DNA of 64,000 nucleotides from Actinomyces sp. HMSC035G02 (GTDB lineage Bacteria > Actinomycetota > Actinomycetes > Actinomycetales > Actinomycetaceae). Of the stretch, positions 8,717-17,285 are shown in pieces. Position 1 is the stretch's first letter. Every line of letters starts with the position of its first letter. The notes beneath the pieces were generated by a model. It was not told the DNA's origin. It saw only the letters and a list, made by a program, of their open reading frames with translations, and ran no database searches. Made by a program: the position numbers and the translations under genes. The stretch is taken from assembly GCA_001838165.1 (NCBI GenBank), contig KV835869.1, forward strand, positions 48,425 to 112,424, given 5' to 3'.

Positions 8717-9772
8717 GTGAGTGAACCCCTGGTCCTTGGTATTGAGTCAACCTGCGACGAGACCGGCGTCGGCCTCGTGCGCGGCACGCAGCTGCTGGTC
8801 GACCGCACGGCCACGTCGATGGATGAGTACGCCCGCTACGGCGGCATCATCCCTGAGATCGCGTCGCGTGCGCACCTGGAGTCCTTCCTGCCCACGCTGG
8901 ATGCTGCTCTCGACGAGGCCGGAGTCACCCTGGCGGACGTGGACGCGATTGCGGTTGCGGCCGGACCGGGGCTCGTTGGTTCGCTGACAGTCGGTATCTG
9001 TGCGGCGAAGGCACTGGCCTCGTCGCTGGGCAAGCCCCTGTATGGCGTCAACCACGTGATCGGCCACCTGGCCGTCGATAAGCTCGCCGACGGGCCGCTG
9101 CCCGAGCACTTTATCGGACTCGTCGTCTCTGGCGGCCACTCTAATATCCTTGAAATCCGCAATATCGCGACGGACGTCGTCGAGCTGGGCGGAACCTTGG
9201 ACGATGCCGCGGGCGAGGCCTTCGACAAGGTCGGGCGCCTCCTCGACCTGCCCTACCCGGGCGGCCCGCACGTGGACCGTCTGTCTCAGCAGGGGGAGCG
9301 TGAGGCGATCCGTTTCCCGCGCGGACTGGCTGCCGGCAAGGACAAGGAGCGTCACAAGTACGACTTCTCTTTCTCGGGTCTGAAGACCGCCGTCGCCCGC
9401 TACATCGAGGGCGCGACTGCGCGCGGCGAGGTCGTCAGCAAGGAAAACGTGTGCGCTGCGTTCTCCGAGGCCGTCAACGATTCCCTCACTGCGAAGGCTG
9501 TGCGTGCCGCGCTGGACACCGGTTGCGACACGATTGTCGTGGGCGGTGGATTCTCTGCGAACTCCCGACTGCGTGCTCTGCTGGCACAGCGAGCCGAGGC
9601 GGCCGGCGTGCAGGTTCGTATGCCCCCTCTGCGCTTCTGCACGGACAACGGCGCTCAGATCGCGGCGATCGGCTCCGAGCTGGTCGCGGCGGGTCTGCCG
9701 CCGTCGGACTGGGACTTCTCCCCAGATTCGGGCATGGAGCTGACGACGACGTACCTGGCACCGCGGGCCTGA
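8717..9772 (+). CDS. tsaD: tRNA N6-adenosine threonylcarbamoyltransferase TsaD
   Basis: Catalytic subunit that transfers threonylcarbamoyl from TC-AMP to A37 of ANN-decoding tRNAs, working with TsaB and TsaE. The 351 residues begin VLGIESTCDETGVG. The metal-binding histidines are in VNHVIGHLA, followed by LVVSGGHSN, the glycine-rich GGTLDDAAGEAFDK, GGFSANSRLR and the late metal aspartate region CTDNGAQIAAIG. The GTG start is supported by a -10 box 6 bases upstream. In related genomes tsaD directly follows rimI; here sdhCAB and a small membrane gene, about 4.2 kb in all, separate them. Confidence 0.96.
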   Translation: MSEPLVLGIESTCDETGVGLVRGTQLLVDRTATSMDEYARYGGIIPEIASRAHLESFLPTLDAALDEAGVTLADVDAIAVAAGPGLVGSLTVGICAAKALASSLGKPLYGVNHVIGHLAVDKLADGPLPEHFIGLVVSGGHSNILEIRNIATDVVELGGTLDDAAGEAFDKVGRLLDLPYPGGPHVDRLSQQGEREAIRFPRGLAAGKDKERHKYDFSFSGLKTAVARYIEGATARGEVVSKENVCAAFSEAVNDSLTAKAVRAALDTGCDTIVVGGGFSANSRLRALLAQRAEAAGVQVRMPPLRFCTDNGAQIAAIGSELVAAGLPPSDWDFSPDSGMELTTTYLAPRA

Positions 9773-9775
9773 GAG

Positions 9776-9800
9776 CGGCCTGCGGGCCTAGCGCAGGCCG
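9776..9800. terminator. Bidirectional hairpin between tsaD and the esterase gene
   Basis: CGGCCTGCG (9776-9784) pairs with CGCAGGCCG (9792-9800) between two convergent genes; the stop codon of the minus-strand gene lies in the loop. No T-run is evident. Confidence 0.45.
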
Positions 9801-11365
9801 TCCATGAAGCTCTGCGCGATCGAGCTCCACGAGGTGTAGAAGCCGCCCACCATGTTGGCGGCGATGCCGACGAGGAGCGCGGCGCTGACCGCGGCCGCCC
9901 CGAGGGACGTCAGACGCGCAAGGTATCCGAGTGCCCGGAGCGCGGGACGCGGCACAGAGGCGAAGAGACCCGGGTGCTGCGCGCGGTGACGCGCCCGGTG
10001 TCGGCTGTCGGCCTGATCGCCCTCGTCCTCGTCCTCATGGCGGCGCAGCTGCCAGCGTGGCGCGACAAGCCACGTGAGAATGAGCGAGACGAGTACGCCG
10101 GCAATCAGGAGGCCAAGCGTCAGGTACCCGTTCGGAGCGGTCGGCCGCACCTCGTGGGTCACGGTCGTCACCGGCTCGATGGACGCGCTGGCTTCGGAGG
10201 ACTGTGCGGTCGCCGCCGTTGAAGGGGCACCGACGGCTCTCGACACCCGGTCGGAGGAACCCCACCACGCCAGCATCGTCGGAATGTGTTCGCGCCACAG
10301 CGGGCCCGCGTGCCCACCCGTCGGGGGAACGTCCGTGGTGACGCTGTCGGGTTCCTTGACGGCTGACGCCATCTTGAGAGCGGTGTAGGCACCGCCAACG
10401 GCGTCGTCGCCGGCGGCCATCGCGTAGATGCGCATCCCGTCAGGCGTGCGGTTCGCCAGCATGACCGACAGCGTGTTGTCGGTCAGGTACTGCTCGCCCT
10501 GGTTGGTCATCTGCCCCTCGATCTGCGTGTCATAACCGGACAGAGAGGCGGCGGCCCCGTAGGTCTCGGGCGTGCGCAGCGCCGTCCAGACCGCGCAGTA
10601 GGCACCCGCGGAGAAGCCCCCGATCATCCAGGCGTCGCGATTGGACGTCGTATTGGGGAAGTTGTGCCGAATCATCTCGGGGACGTCGTGGGACACCCAC
10701 GTGTAGATGGCGGGGCGCCCCTCGATGTCGGCGCAGTCGTGGGCCTCCTCGTCGACGCTGAGGGAGGGGCCGACGATGATTGTCGGCGGGATGATCCCCT
10801 CGTCGATGGCATTGTTGAGCGCTTCCTGAACCTGTGCGCCCTGCATCGTGCCGTCGGCCTCGCCCGGGTAGCCATGGAGAAGCTCGATGACCGCGTAGGT
10901 CTTGCCGTCGGTGGGGGAGTAGTCGCGTGGGGTGATGACGAAGACGGGCAGGGTGATCCCGCTGGAGGGGCCGGTCCAGGTGGTCTCGAGCATGCCGTCC
11001 TCGGTCTTTGTGAAGGTCGCGTCGAGTGCGGACGCGGCGGCAGACTGCGCCTCGACGTCGGCCTCGCCGCCGGATTGGGCGGTCGTCCCAAAGACGGTTG
11101 AGAACACGAGTTTTGTCAGGTCCCCGCTGGTTTTCACGAGGCCGAGCGAGCGATTGAAGACGAGGGCCCCCGCGGACGCGATCAGGATCGTAGGCACGAG
11201 GAGGATGACCGTGCGCCCCAGCCACCGCCTCGTGCGTCCCGGGCAGCGCGACGGGGCCGAACGTGCAAGCGCAGACGCCCCAGCCAACAGGGATGCAATC
11301 GCTAGGACGACGACTACCGCGAGGGTTTTGATTGAGGTGAGGGGGATGCTTCCCAGGGCGCTCAT
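9788..11365 (-). CDS. Membrane-anchored alpha/beta-hydrolase (esterase family)
   Basis: A 525-residue protein with hydrophobic helices at the N-terminus (about residues 10-30 and 48-70), a large extracytoplasmic esterase domain and two helices near the C-terminus. The catalytic serine motif is GGFSAGAY, preceded by IELLHGYPGEADG and TIIVGPSLS, the pattern of the esterase D/antigen 85-like family. It starts with an ATGA overlap on the upstream MprF-like gene and has AAGGAG before the ATG, so the two are one operon. In some Gram-positives a lipid aminoacyltransferase is paired with a hydrolase that removes the amino acid, and that is my inferred role. A general surface esterase is the alternative. 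Confidence 0.82.
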   Translation of the reverse strand: MSALGSIPLTSIKTLAVVVVLAIASLLAGASALARSAPSRCPGRTRRWLGRTVILLVPTILIASAGALVFNRSLGLVKTSGDLTKLVFSTVFGTTAQSGGEADVEAQSAAASALDATFTKTEDGMLETTWTGPSSGITLPVFVITPRDYSPTDGKTYAVIELLHGYPGEADGTMQGAQVQEALNNAIDEGIIPPTIIVGPSLSVDEEAHDCADIEGRPAIYTWVSHDVPEMIRHNFPNTTSNRDAWMIGGFSAGAYCAVWTALRTPETYGAAASLSGYDTQIEGQMTNQGEQYLTDNTLSVMLANRTPDGMRIYAMAAGDDAVGGAYTALKMASAVKEPDSVTTDVPPTGGHAGPLWREHIPTMLAWWGSSDRVSRAVGAPSTAATAQSSEASASIEPVTTVTHEVRPTAPNGYLTLGLLIAGVLVSLILTWLVAPRWQLRRHEDEDEGDQADSRHRARHRAQHPGLFASVPRPALRALGYLARLTSLGAAAVSAALLVGIAANMVGGFYTSWSSIAQSFMDGLR

Positions 11366-14025
11366 CGGCTCTCCTTTCCGCTCCCATTGGACGAGGCCGT
11401 GGCCCCAGTCGCGTCCGCATCGGAGGTATTCCGCTTGGAGGCCGCTCGCGTCGAGCGCAGGTCACCGACCCCCTTCGCGGCGAGCTTGGCGAGGCCCCCG
11501 GCGACCGAGGCGACGAGCGTGAGGGTCTGCGCGGGAGACACGTGGGGCACGTAGGCGTGCGAGATGGCTAGCCCCACCGTTGCGAGGGAGGCTGGATCCG
11601 GCACCGCCAGGTACAGGGACTGCGTGCGGGGCTTGAACTTGCGCTTGAACGCATGCAGCGAGGTGAATCCGTAGAGCGGCTCCATGATGGCGGCCAGCGC
11701 GTCGGTGAGGGGGCCAAAGGCCGAGGTGTCATCGGCCGAGCGCGACAGGGGAGCGCCCGACAGAGACAGGATCTCCAGACCCTCTTCCTGAGCCGCCAGG
11801 GCGGCCTTGCCGATGAGGAACTCGATGGCGGGACGCCACCCGGTCGTGCGCCGGCGCATGACGTCCAGGGTCAGGCCGACGACTGCTCCGTCGCGGTAGA
11901 TGGGCAGCCACGAGGTGACGGCGTGGATCGTCGACTCCTCGTCGATGGCGACCAGGATGCGCGTCTCGGGGACCGCGAGCTCAGGCACGCCGCCGAGCGT
12001 AAAGCTCATCTCGGGCAGGGGCTTGTCATCGCTCCACGTATTGGAGATGACGGTGATCTGATCGCGCCAACCCGCCGGGCACTTCTCCCAGGTGGTCCAC
12101 ACGGCCTCGACGCCCTCGCGGGACGCGTGGTTCATGGCGGTGCGCACGTCCTGGTAGGCCTTGCCCTTAAACGCGAGGCCGGGCAGGTCAAGCAGGGACT
12201 CCTCGGCGACCTGCATGATTGTCCACCCATCCTCGCGCGCGGCCTGCGCGAGCTCCTCGTGGACCGAGTAGAGCGCGGGGGTCAGGCCCGAGGCGGACGC
12301 GAAGGACGAGAACTGCGCGATCGCCTCGGAGGCCTTGCCCGGCTCGTACGCCAGGTCGGTGACCGTCAGCGCGACTCCGCCCGATCCGCGGTAGGCGACC
12401 CCGGCCTCGCCGGTAGGGGAGACCCACACCTGGTTGCCCTCCCAGGTCTGCATCCACCCAAGGGTGCCCGCGCCGTGGGCGCGCAAGAGCGGCGTGAGGC
12501 TCTCGAGCGGTGAGGACAGCGGGATACGAGGCCGAGCGAGCAGTGCTTTCAGGATGATGGCGAGGGTGCCGATCCAGGCGACGAGGGGAACCCACAGGAC
12601 GGGTGCCTCGGCGAAGAGGGTCAGCGGAACCAGGGACGGTTCGAAGATCGAGGCCGTCGCCGTGGGGAGCAGCGCGAGGGTGTAATCGTGGAGGATCTGC
12701 AGGGGAGACGCATAGTCGGTGACGGTCAGGTCGTCGCCGGAGTTGAGGGCCTCGAGGGGGACGAAGGAGTCGCTCGTGAGGAACCCGAGGACAAGAACTG
12801 CGCCCGCGCAGCCGACCATGAGGAGCAGCCAGCGCCGCAGCAGGGTCGAGGTCGTGGAGGGCTCCGCGTGAATCGTGAAGGAACGACGCACCCACCACGT
12901 GATGACGCACAGGGCGGCGTTGAGGATGACCGGAACGAGAAGGAGCGAGGCCGTGGTGACGAGCTCAGGCCTGGCCATCCCGTTCTCGTCGGTGCCCTGG
13001 GCGAGAGCGACACTCGTCGCTGCGACCGTAGACAGACCGAGGACCATCTGGAGGATGAGAGTGCCGAAGTAGGCGGCGCGCCTGCCCTTGCGCAGCCCGT
13101 AGGCGAAGATCAGCTGGAGTGTGATGGGGGCCAGGCATAGGAGAGTCGTCATGACGCCGGTGCGCCCCTCAAGCCACCACGCGGGTCCCAGCGACCACCG
13201 CATCTGAGCGAGCGGTCCCTCGGGGGACGAAGAAATAACGGTCAGCGCCGCCGCACACGCCCAGCACAGGGCGGCGATGGACGCGAGCTGCCGTCCAATC
13301 GTGATGTCGCTTCTGGACCCGCTGCGCTCCCCGCGCACGCCCGCGAGATGCGCGGCGACGATGCCCGCGAGGAGGGCCCACACGCGCGCGTACGAGATCG
13401 CCGATCCGAGGATCGCCGCCGACAGGACGAGGATTCCGATGAGGAGGAAATGCGCGCGCCAGCGCCAGTGAGAGGACAGCGACTGCGCTGCGGCGCCCAT
13501 GAGGGCGACGAGGATGAGGCTTGTGCCCCATAGGCTCCCCGCGTCAATCGTCTGCCCCCACATGGAGAACACCCTGGTGAGCAGGGGGAGCGTCAGCCAC
13601 GTGGCGGCGACGCCGACGATCTGTCCCGCGGCCGCGGCGGCTACCCATGCGCGTGTGCCAAGGTGCCGCTCCGCAGCGCCGCCGGCAATGATCATCACGA
13701 CGATGCCGAACACGGCCGTGGCGACGAAATTACCGGGAACCGCGCCGACGGCGGAGAGGACCGACCACCAGTGAGGGCTGGAAGGATCAGCTTCAAGGGC
13801 TGTGAATTGATCGCGCCAAACCCAGTAGGTCGCCGACACGATCGTCAGCGCGACGGTGAGGACGGCGGTGGCCGGGCATCGCGACAGCCAGCGGAGCGTG
13901 AGGTGGACCAGCGACGACAGCAGCAGCCAGAGAGTCTGCAGGGTAGCCGCGATCGGGGAGAGGACCTTGGTGAGCGCAGATGGAACGTGTTCGGATTCAG
14001 GTGACTGTGTGTCTTCCTGCGCCAT
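11362..14025 (-). CDS. MprF-like aminoacyl-phosphatidylglycerol synthase (DUF2156 protein)
   Basis: An 887-residue protein with about a dozen membrane helices followed by a cytoplasmic C-terminal domain. The first helices resemble the rhomboid-like region found in actinobacterial relatives (FVATAVFGIVVMIIAGGAAE, RHLGTRAW). The C-terminal part from about residue 520 matches the DUF2156 aminoacyl-lipid transferase fold: GEAGVAYR, then ALYSVHEE and RTAMNHASREG, then EFLIGKAALAAQEEG and FGFTSLHAFK-like sequence near the end. The family moves lysine or alanine from tRNA to membrane lipid, lowering negative charge and resisting cationic peptides. Which amino acid and lipid are used cannot be told here. 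It is the first gene of an operon with the esterase. Confidence 0.85.
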   Translation of the reverse strand: MAQEDTQSPESEHVPSALTKVLSPIAATLQTLWLLLSSLVHLTLRWLSRCPATAVLTVALTIVSATYWVWRDQFTALEADPSSPHWWSVLSAVGAVPGNFVATAVFGIVVMIIAGGAAERHLGTRAWVAAAAAGQIVGVAATWLTLPLLTRVFSMWGQTIDAGSLWGTSLILVALMGAAAQSLSSHWRWRAHFLLIGILVLSAAILGSAISYARVWALLAGIVAAHLAGVRGERSGSRSDITIGRQLASIAALCWACAAALTVISSSPEGPLAQMRWSLGPAWWLEGRTGVMTTLLCLAPITLQLIFAYGLRKGRRAAYFGTLILQMVLGLSTVAATSVALAQGTDENGMARPELVTTASLLLVPVILNAALCVITWWVRRSFTIHAEPSTTSTLLRRWLLLMVGCAGAVLVLGFLTSDSFVPLEALNSGDDLTVTDYASPLQILHDYTLALLPTATASIFEPSLVPLTLFAEAPVLWVPLVAWIGTLAIILKALLARPRIPLSSPLESLTPLLRAHGAGTLGWMQTWEGNQVWVSPTGEAGVAYRGSGGVALTVTDLAYEPGKASEAIAQFSSFASASGLTPALYSVHEELAQAAREDGWTIMQVAEESLLDLPGLAFKGKAYQDVRTAMNHASREGVEAVWTTWEKCPAGWRDQITVISNTWSDDKPLPEMSFTLGGVPELAVPETRILVAIDEESTIHAVTSWLPIYRDGAVVGLTLDVMRRRTTGWRPAIEFLIGKAALAAQEEGLEILSLSGAPLSRSADDTSAFGPLTDALAAIMEPLYGFTSLHAFKRKFKPRTQSLYLAVPDPASLATVGLAISHAYVPHVSPAQTLTLVASVAGGLAKLAAKGVGDLRSTRAASKRNTSDADATGATASSNGSGKESR

Positions 14026-14172
14026 GGGTGAGTGTCCTCTCAGCTTCAGTTATCGATCTTCCCACAGCATACGGCGACGTTCTGAGAGTCGCCTGAATAC
14101 TGTCTGGGAGTGTGTGGCGGTGGCAACAGTGACCACGCCCGCGTGAGAGCGTGGGGCGTTGGCGTGACGGAG

Positions 14173-15342
14173 TTAGACGTTCAGGGTTGCGAACTCGGCG
14201 AGAGCTAGGGGGCGCCCCGCGCTCATCTCGGCACGCATGAGGTCCACGACCGCGTCGAGGCCCTGGCCGGGGCGCGCGGCCGCCGCAACGGCCCGCTGGC
14301 GCTCGTAGGAGGCCCCGATCGTCAGAATCGTCTCCAGGCCCGCGAATTCGCGCGCGCAGTTCAGGTCTGCAGCCACGGGGGCCAGCTCTTCCTTCAATCG
14401 CGCGATGCCGTCGCGCGCGCTCTCGGTCGTGCCGTCGCGCGAGACGATGAGCGTCGCATCCATGCCGTAGCGCGCCGAGCGCCACTTGTTCTCGGCGACG
14501 AACCAATCCGGCAGGGACGGCAGCGGCTCGCCCGCGTCGTACAGGCGCGAGAAGTGCTCGACGAGGACGTGGGTGAAGGCCGCGAAGGTGGCGACCTCCG
14601 TCGCGTTCGTCGCAGCGTCGTACACGCGGTTCTCGATCGTGCCGAAGGCCGGCGAGGGGCGGATGTCCCAGCGGACCTCGTCGAAGCCCTCGATGACGCC
14701 CGTGCGAATCATGTCGTCCGTGTAGGCCTCGAGATCCTCCCATGTCGCGAACTGACGCGGGATGCCGGCGGTGGGCAGCTGCTGGAAGACCATCGCGCGG
14801 TTGGACGCGTAGCCGGTGTCCTCACCCGCCCAGAAGGGAGAGGACGCGGAGATGGCCTGCAGGTGGCCCAGGTGAGCGGTGAGGGCGGCCTGGATCGGAA
14901 GGATCTTCGCGCGATCCTCGACGCCGACGTGCACGTGGACGCCGTACAGGAGCATCTGGTGCCCCCAGTAGGCGGTGCGTTCCACCAGCTGGGCGTAGCG
15001 CTCGGAATCGGTGACGCGCTGGCGGCCCGGGCGCGCGAAGGGGTGCGTGCCGGCGGTGGCCAGGTCGATGCGCAGGTCCGAGGCCAGGGGGGTCAGGTAG
15101 TCGACGCAGTCCATTAGGTCCGCCATGCACTCGGCAACGGTCGAGCGAGGCTTGGACACGACCTCAATCGTGTTGAGCAGCATCTCGCGGTGGACGCCCG
15201 GGTAGAGCTTCCCGTCGGTCGTGGCGCGGTCGATGATCGCGTCCGCGCTCTGACGCAGGTCGTGGGAGTCGCGGTCAACGAGCTGAAGCTCCCATTCGAC
15301 ACCGATCGTGGAACGCTGGGAGGAACCGAAGGGCAAAGACAT
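14173..15342 (-). CDS. Carboxylate-amine ligase, glutamate-cysteine ligase type 2 (YbdK-like)
   Basis: ATP-dependent ligase of the YbdK/GCS2 family, 389 residues. The N-terminal GVEWELQLVD is the family signature for metal and ATP binding. HVHVGVED, WDIRPSPAFGTIENRVYD and ENKWRSARYGMDA are the further substrate-site blocks. The start at 15342 is chosen because AAAGGA lies 7 bases upstream; the frame opens 15 codons earlier without a ribosome site. Some members make gamma-glutamylcysteine weakly, and actinobacterial relatives can serve other thiol or peptide pathways, so the true product is uncertain. No glutathione synthetase or mycothiol gene is adjacent. Confidence 0.85.
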   Translation of the reverse strand: MSLPFGSSQRSTIGVEWELQLVDRDSHDLRQSADAIIDRATTDGKLYPGVHREMLLNTIEVVSKPRSTVAECMADLMDCVDYLTPLASDLRIDLATAGTHPFARPGRQRVTDSERYAQLVERTAYWGHQMLLYGVHVHVGVEDRAKILPIQAALTAHLGHLQAISASSPFWAGEDTGYASNRAMVFQQLPTAGIPRQFATWEDLEAYTDDMIRTGVIEGFDEVRWDIRPSPAFGTIENRVYDAATNATEVATFAAFTHVLVEHFSRLYDAGEPLPSLPDWFVAENKWRSARYGMDATLIVSRDGTTESARDGIARLKEELAPVAADLNCAREFAGLETILTIGASYERQRAVAAAARPGQGLDAVVDLMRAEMSAGRPLALAEFATLNV

Positions 15343-15407
15343 GTCGATCCTTTCGCTGGCTTCCTCCATTGTGGCAGGGCGACGCATGGTGTCGGCGGAG
15401 AGCTTTC

Positions 15408-16649
15408 TTACAGGTTGTTAGCCAACCGTCGGCAGATGATCGCGCGGTGGCGGCCCTCCACGCGCGTCGCGATGACGGTGAGCTGCTGCTCTCCTCCGCC
15501 CAGTTTCAACGATTTGCGCAGGTCGTCGGGATTGATGTCCGCTCCGCGCTTCTTGATTTCGACGCTGCCCGCGCCGCGCGTGCGCAGCTCGGCGGATATC
15601 GCCTTTGCGCGCAGGTTGGTCACAGCGAGGACCTCGAAGCGGTCGTAGAAGGGGGAATCGGGCAGGTCGTCCCCGGTCAGGTAGGCGATCTTGTCGGACA
15701 CGATGCCCGCGCCGACCTCGTCCGCGAGGCGTCCCAGGAGCCCCGATCGGATGACCGCGGCGTTGGGCTCGGCGATCATCGTGCCCAGCGGTGCGACCTC
15801 CACGCGAGGCGCTGGGGCGTTGGGCGCGTACCCCTCGGGTGTGGAGAGCGAATGGGCGGCCCCGGCCTCGTCCAAGAGGAGGCACGAGCGCCCGCGGCCC
15901 TCGGGGGAGAGCGCGGGGGACCAGAGCGAGGCCTCGACGAGGTCGCCGCCCACGCTCACCCACTGTGCATGCCAGGAGGAAGGGATGTGCTCGTACGCGA
16001 TGCCCGGCGCCACCTTGATGCCGACGCGTTCGATCGTGGAGGCCCAGCCGAGGGCGAGTGAGAGGGGAGGGGACCACTGCTCGGGGTCCGTGATGCGCGC
16101 CGACCCGCGTGAGGCGCCCGTGCGGCGGGCCGGGTCTGCGTAGATTGCGTCGACGCCCTCGGCGGCCAGCTCGTCCATGTCGAGGTCCGTGACGTCGCCC
16201 AGGCGCACCTCGGATCCCTCGAAGGCTCGCAGGTTTGCGGCCACGGCGCCGGCGGTATCGGGGTCGATGTCGACCGCCAGCACGTTCATGCCGAGGCCGG
16301 CGATCGCCATGGCGTCCGATCCGATGCCGCAGCCAAGGTCCGCGACGCGCGTCGCGCCGCAGTCCCTGAAGCGCTGGGCGTGGCGGGCTGCAACAACGAG
16401 GCGCGTCGCCTGCTCGAGGCCGTCGCGAGTGAACACCATGTGGGAGGCGAAGGGACCGAACTTGGCGCGCGCCGCCTGGCGCAAGGCCAGCTGGGTGAGG
16501 ACTGCGACCACGAGCTCCGCGTCGAGGCCGGAGGCACGCAGGGCGGATCCGAGCTCGGGCAGCGGGATGGGGTTGGTGGCCTGCTTCGCTTGCAGGGACT
16601 CCAGCAGCTCCCAGCCGGGGGAGGACAGGATGGGGGTCAGGGCGCTCAC
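15408..16649 (-). CDS. THUMP-like class I methyltransferase
   Basis: A 413-residue SAM-dependent methyltransferase. Motif I is VADLGCGIGSDAMAIA, the acidic strand end is VLAVDIDPDT, and the later motif is AIYADPARR. The C-terminal region (TNLRAKAISAELR through AIICRRLANNL) is the THUMP-like domain typical of this actinobacterial family, which suggests an RNA substrate. The GTG at 16649 is chosen because SALTPILSSPGWELL is the family start; the open frame beyond it runs antisense over groES and is not real. It is divergent from groES, with a 232-bp gap. Confidence 0.85.
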   Translation of the reverse strand: MSALTPILSSPGWELLESLQAKQATNPIPLPELGSALRASGLDAELVVAVLTQLALRQAARAKFGPFASHMVFTRDGLEQATRLVVAARHAQRFRDCGATRVADLGCGIGSDAMAIAGLGMNVLAVDIDPDTAGAVAANLRAFEGSEVRLGDVTDLDMDELAAEGVDAIYADPARRTGASRGSARITDPEQWSPPLSLALGWASTIERVGIKVAPGIAYEHIPSSWHAQWVSVGGDLVEASLWSPALSPEGRGRSCLLLDEAGAAHSLSTPEGYAPNAPAPRVEVAPLGTMIAEPNAAVIRSGLLGRLADEVGAGIVSDKIAYLTGDDLPDSPFYDRFEVLAVTNLRAKAISAELRTRGAGSVEIKKRGADINPDDLRKSLKLGGGEQQLTVIATRVEGRHRAIICRRLANNL

Positions 16650-16736
16650 ACGCTCATTGTCCCATCTCTGTCCGGACGAGGCCGTGTGGGGTCTGCGCTC
16701 GGGGTGCGGTTGGCGTCTCGCCCAGGGTGAACGCGC

Positions 16737-16763
16737 CTGGCACTCGGCTTGCCCGAGTGCCAG
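16737..16763. promoter_or_regulatory. CIRCE operator (HrcA site) upstream of groES
   Basis: CTGGCACTC and GAGTGCCAG are perfect inverted arms separated by exactly 9 bases. The established CIRCE consensus is TTAGCACTC-N9-GAGTGCTAA, so the core GCACTC-N9-GAGTGC is fully kept. This predicts repression by HrcA with release on heat stress. The hrcA gene is not in the window. Confidence 0.9.
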
Positions 16764-16778
16764 GACCGCGCCTACACT
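16749..16778 (+). promoter_or_regulatory. groES promoter overlapping CIRCE
   Basis: TTGCCC (16749-16754) lies in the CIRCE spacer, and TACACT (16773-16778) is an 18-bp spacer downstream. The operator thus covers the -35 box. The predicted start near 16785 gives a leader of about 97 bases. Confidence 0.65.
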
Positions 16779-16789
16779 CGTGGAGGAAG

Positions 16790-16805
16790 CGCGGGAACAC
16801 CCGCG
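16790..16805 (+). promoter_or_regulatory. 5'-terminal hairpin in the groES leader
   Basis: CGCGGG-AACA-CCCGCG would form within about 5 bases of the predicted transcript start. A very similar hairpin is found in the mdh leader at 62891-62906. Confidence 0.45.
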
Positions 16806-16881
16806 ACCGGTCCTGCACCTGACCCCCGCGACGGCAGGGAAAGGACGAGCACCTTCGTGACAAAGAAGAAAGGGAGCGACA

Positions 16882-17178
16882 ATGTCGATCTCCATCAAGC
16901 CCCTCGAGGACCGCATCGTCATCCGCCAGGTTGAGGCCGAGCAGACCACCGCCTCCGGCCTGGTCATTCCGGACACCGCCAAGGAGAAGCCGCAGGAAGG
17001 CGAAGTTATCGCCGTGGGCCCCGGCCGCGTGGACGACAGCGGTAACCGTATCCCCGTCGACGTCAAGGTCGGCGACGTCGTCATCTACTCGCGCTACGGC
17101 GGCACCGAGGTCAAGTACGACGGCCAGGAGTTCCAGATCCTGTCCTCGCGTGACGTGCTGGCGGTCGTGGAGCGCTGA
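16882..17178 (+). CDS. groES: Co-chaperonin GroES
   Basis: The 98-residue lid of the GroEL folding chamber. The start [15 protein letters not shown], the mobile loop [19 protein letters not shown], the roof segment [12 protein letters not shown] and the ending [15 protein letters not shown] are all standard. GAAAGGGAG precedes the ATG. A CIRCE operator and promoter lie upstream and a strong terminator follows 24 bases after the stop, so the gene is monocistronic. groEL, which often follows, is absent here and must be elsewhere in the genome, as is known for second chaperonin genes in other actinobacteria. Confidence 0.98.
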   Translation: MSISIKPLEDRIVIRQVEAEQTTASGLVIPDTAKEKPQEGEVIAVGPGRVDDSGNRIPVDVKVGDVVIYSRYGGTEVKYDGQEFQILSSRDVLAVVER

Positions 17179-17202
17179 GCGCTTCGCACACTGAACGCTA
17201 CA

Positions 17203-17241
17203 GGGGCGGCCCGGAAGGATTCCTTCCGGGCCGCCCCTTTT
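17203..17241. terminator. Strong hairpin terminator between groES and the DsbA-like gene
   Basis: A perfect 17-bp inverted repeat (17203-17219 and 17221-17237) is followed by TTTTG. Because the adjacent genes converge, it can serve both strands. Confidence 0.9.
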
Positions 17242-17285
17242 GTTCGTGTCTTCCGCGCTGCGCATGTGTGGCGCGGGTCCTCGCA

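Noticed and set aside
16650..17084. N-terminal extension of the THUMP-like methyltransferase
   Set aside because: It would be antisense to groES and its CIRCE promoter and adds sequence unlike the family; the GTG at 16649 gives the normal N-terminus.
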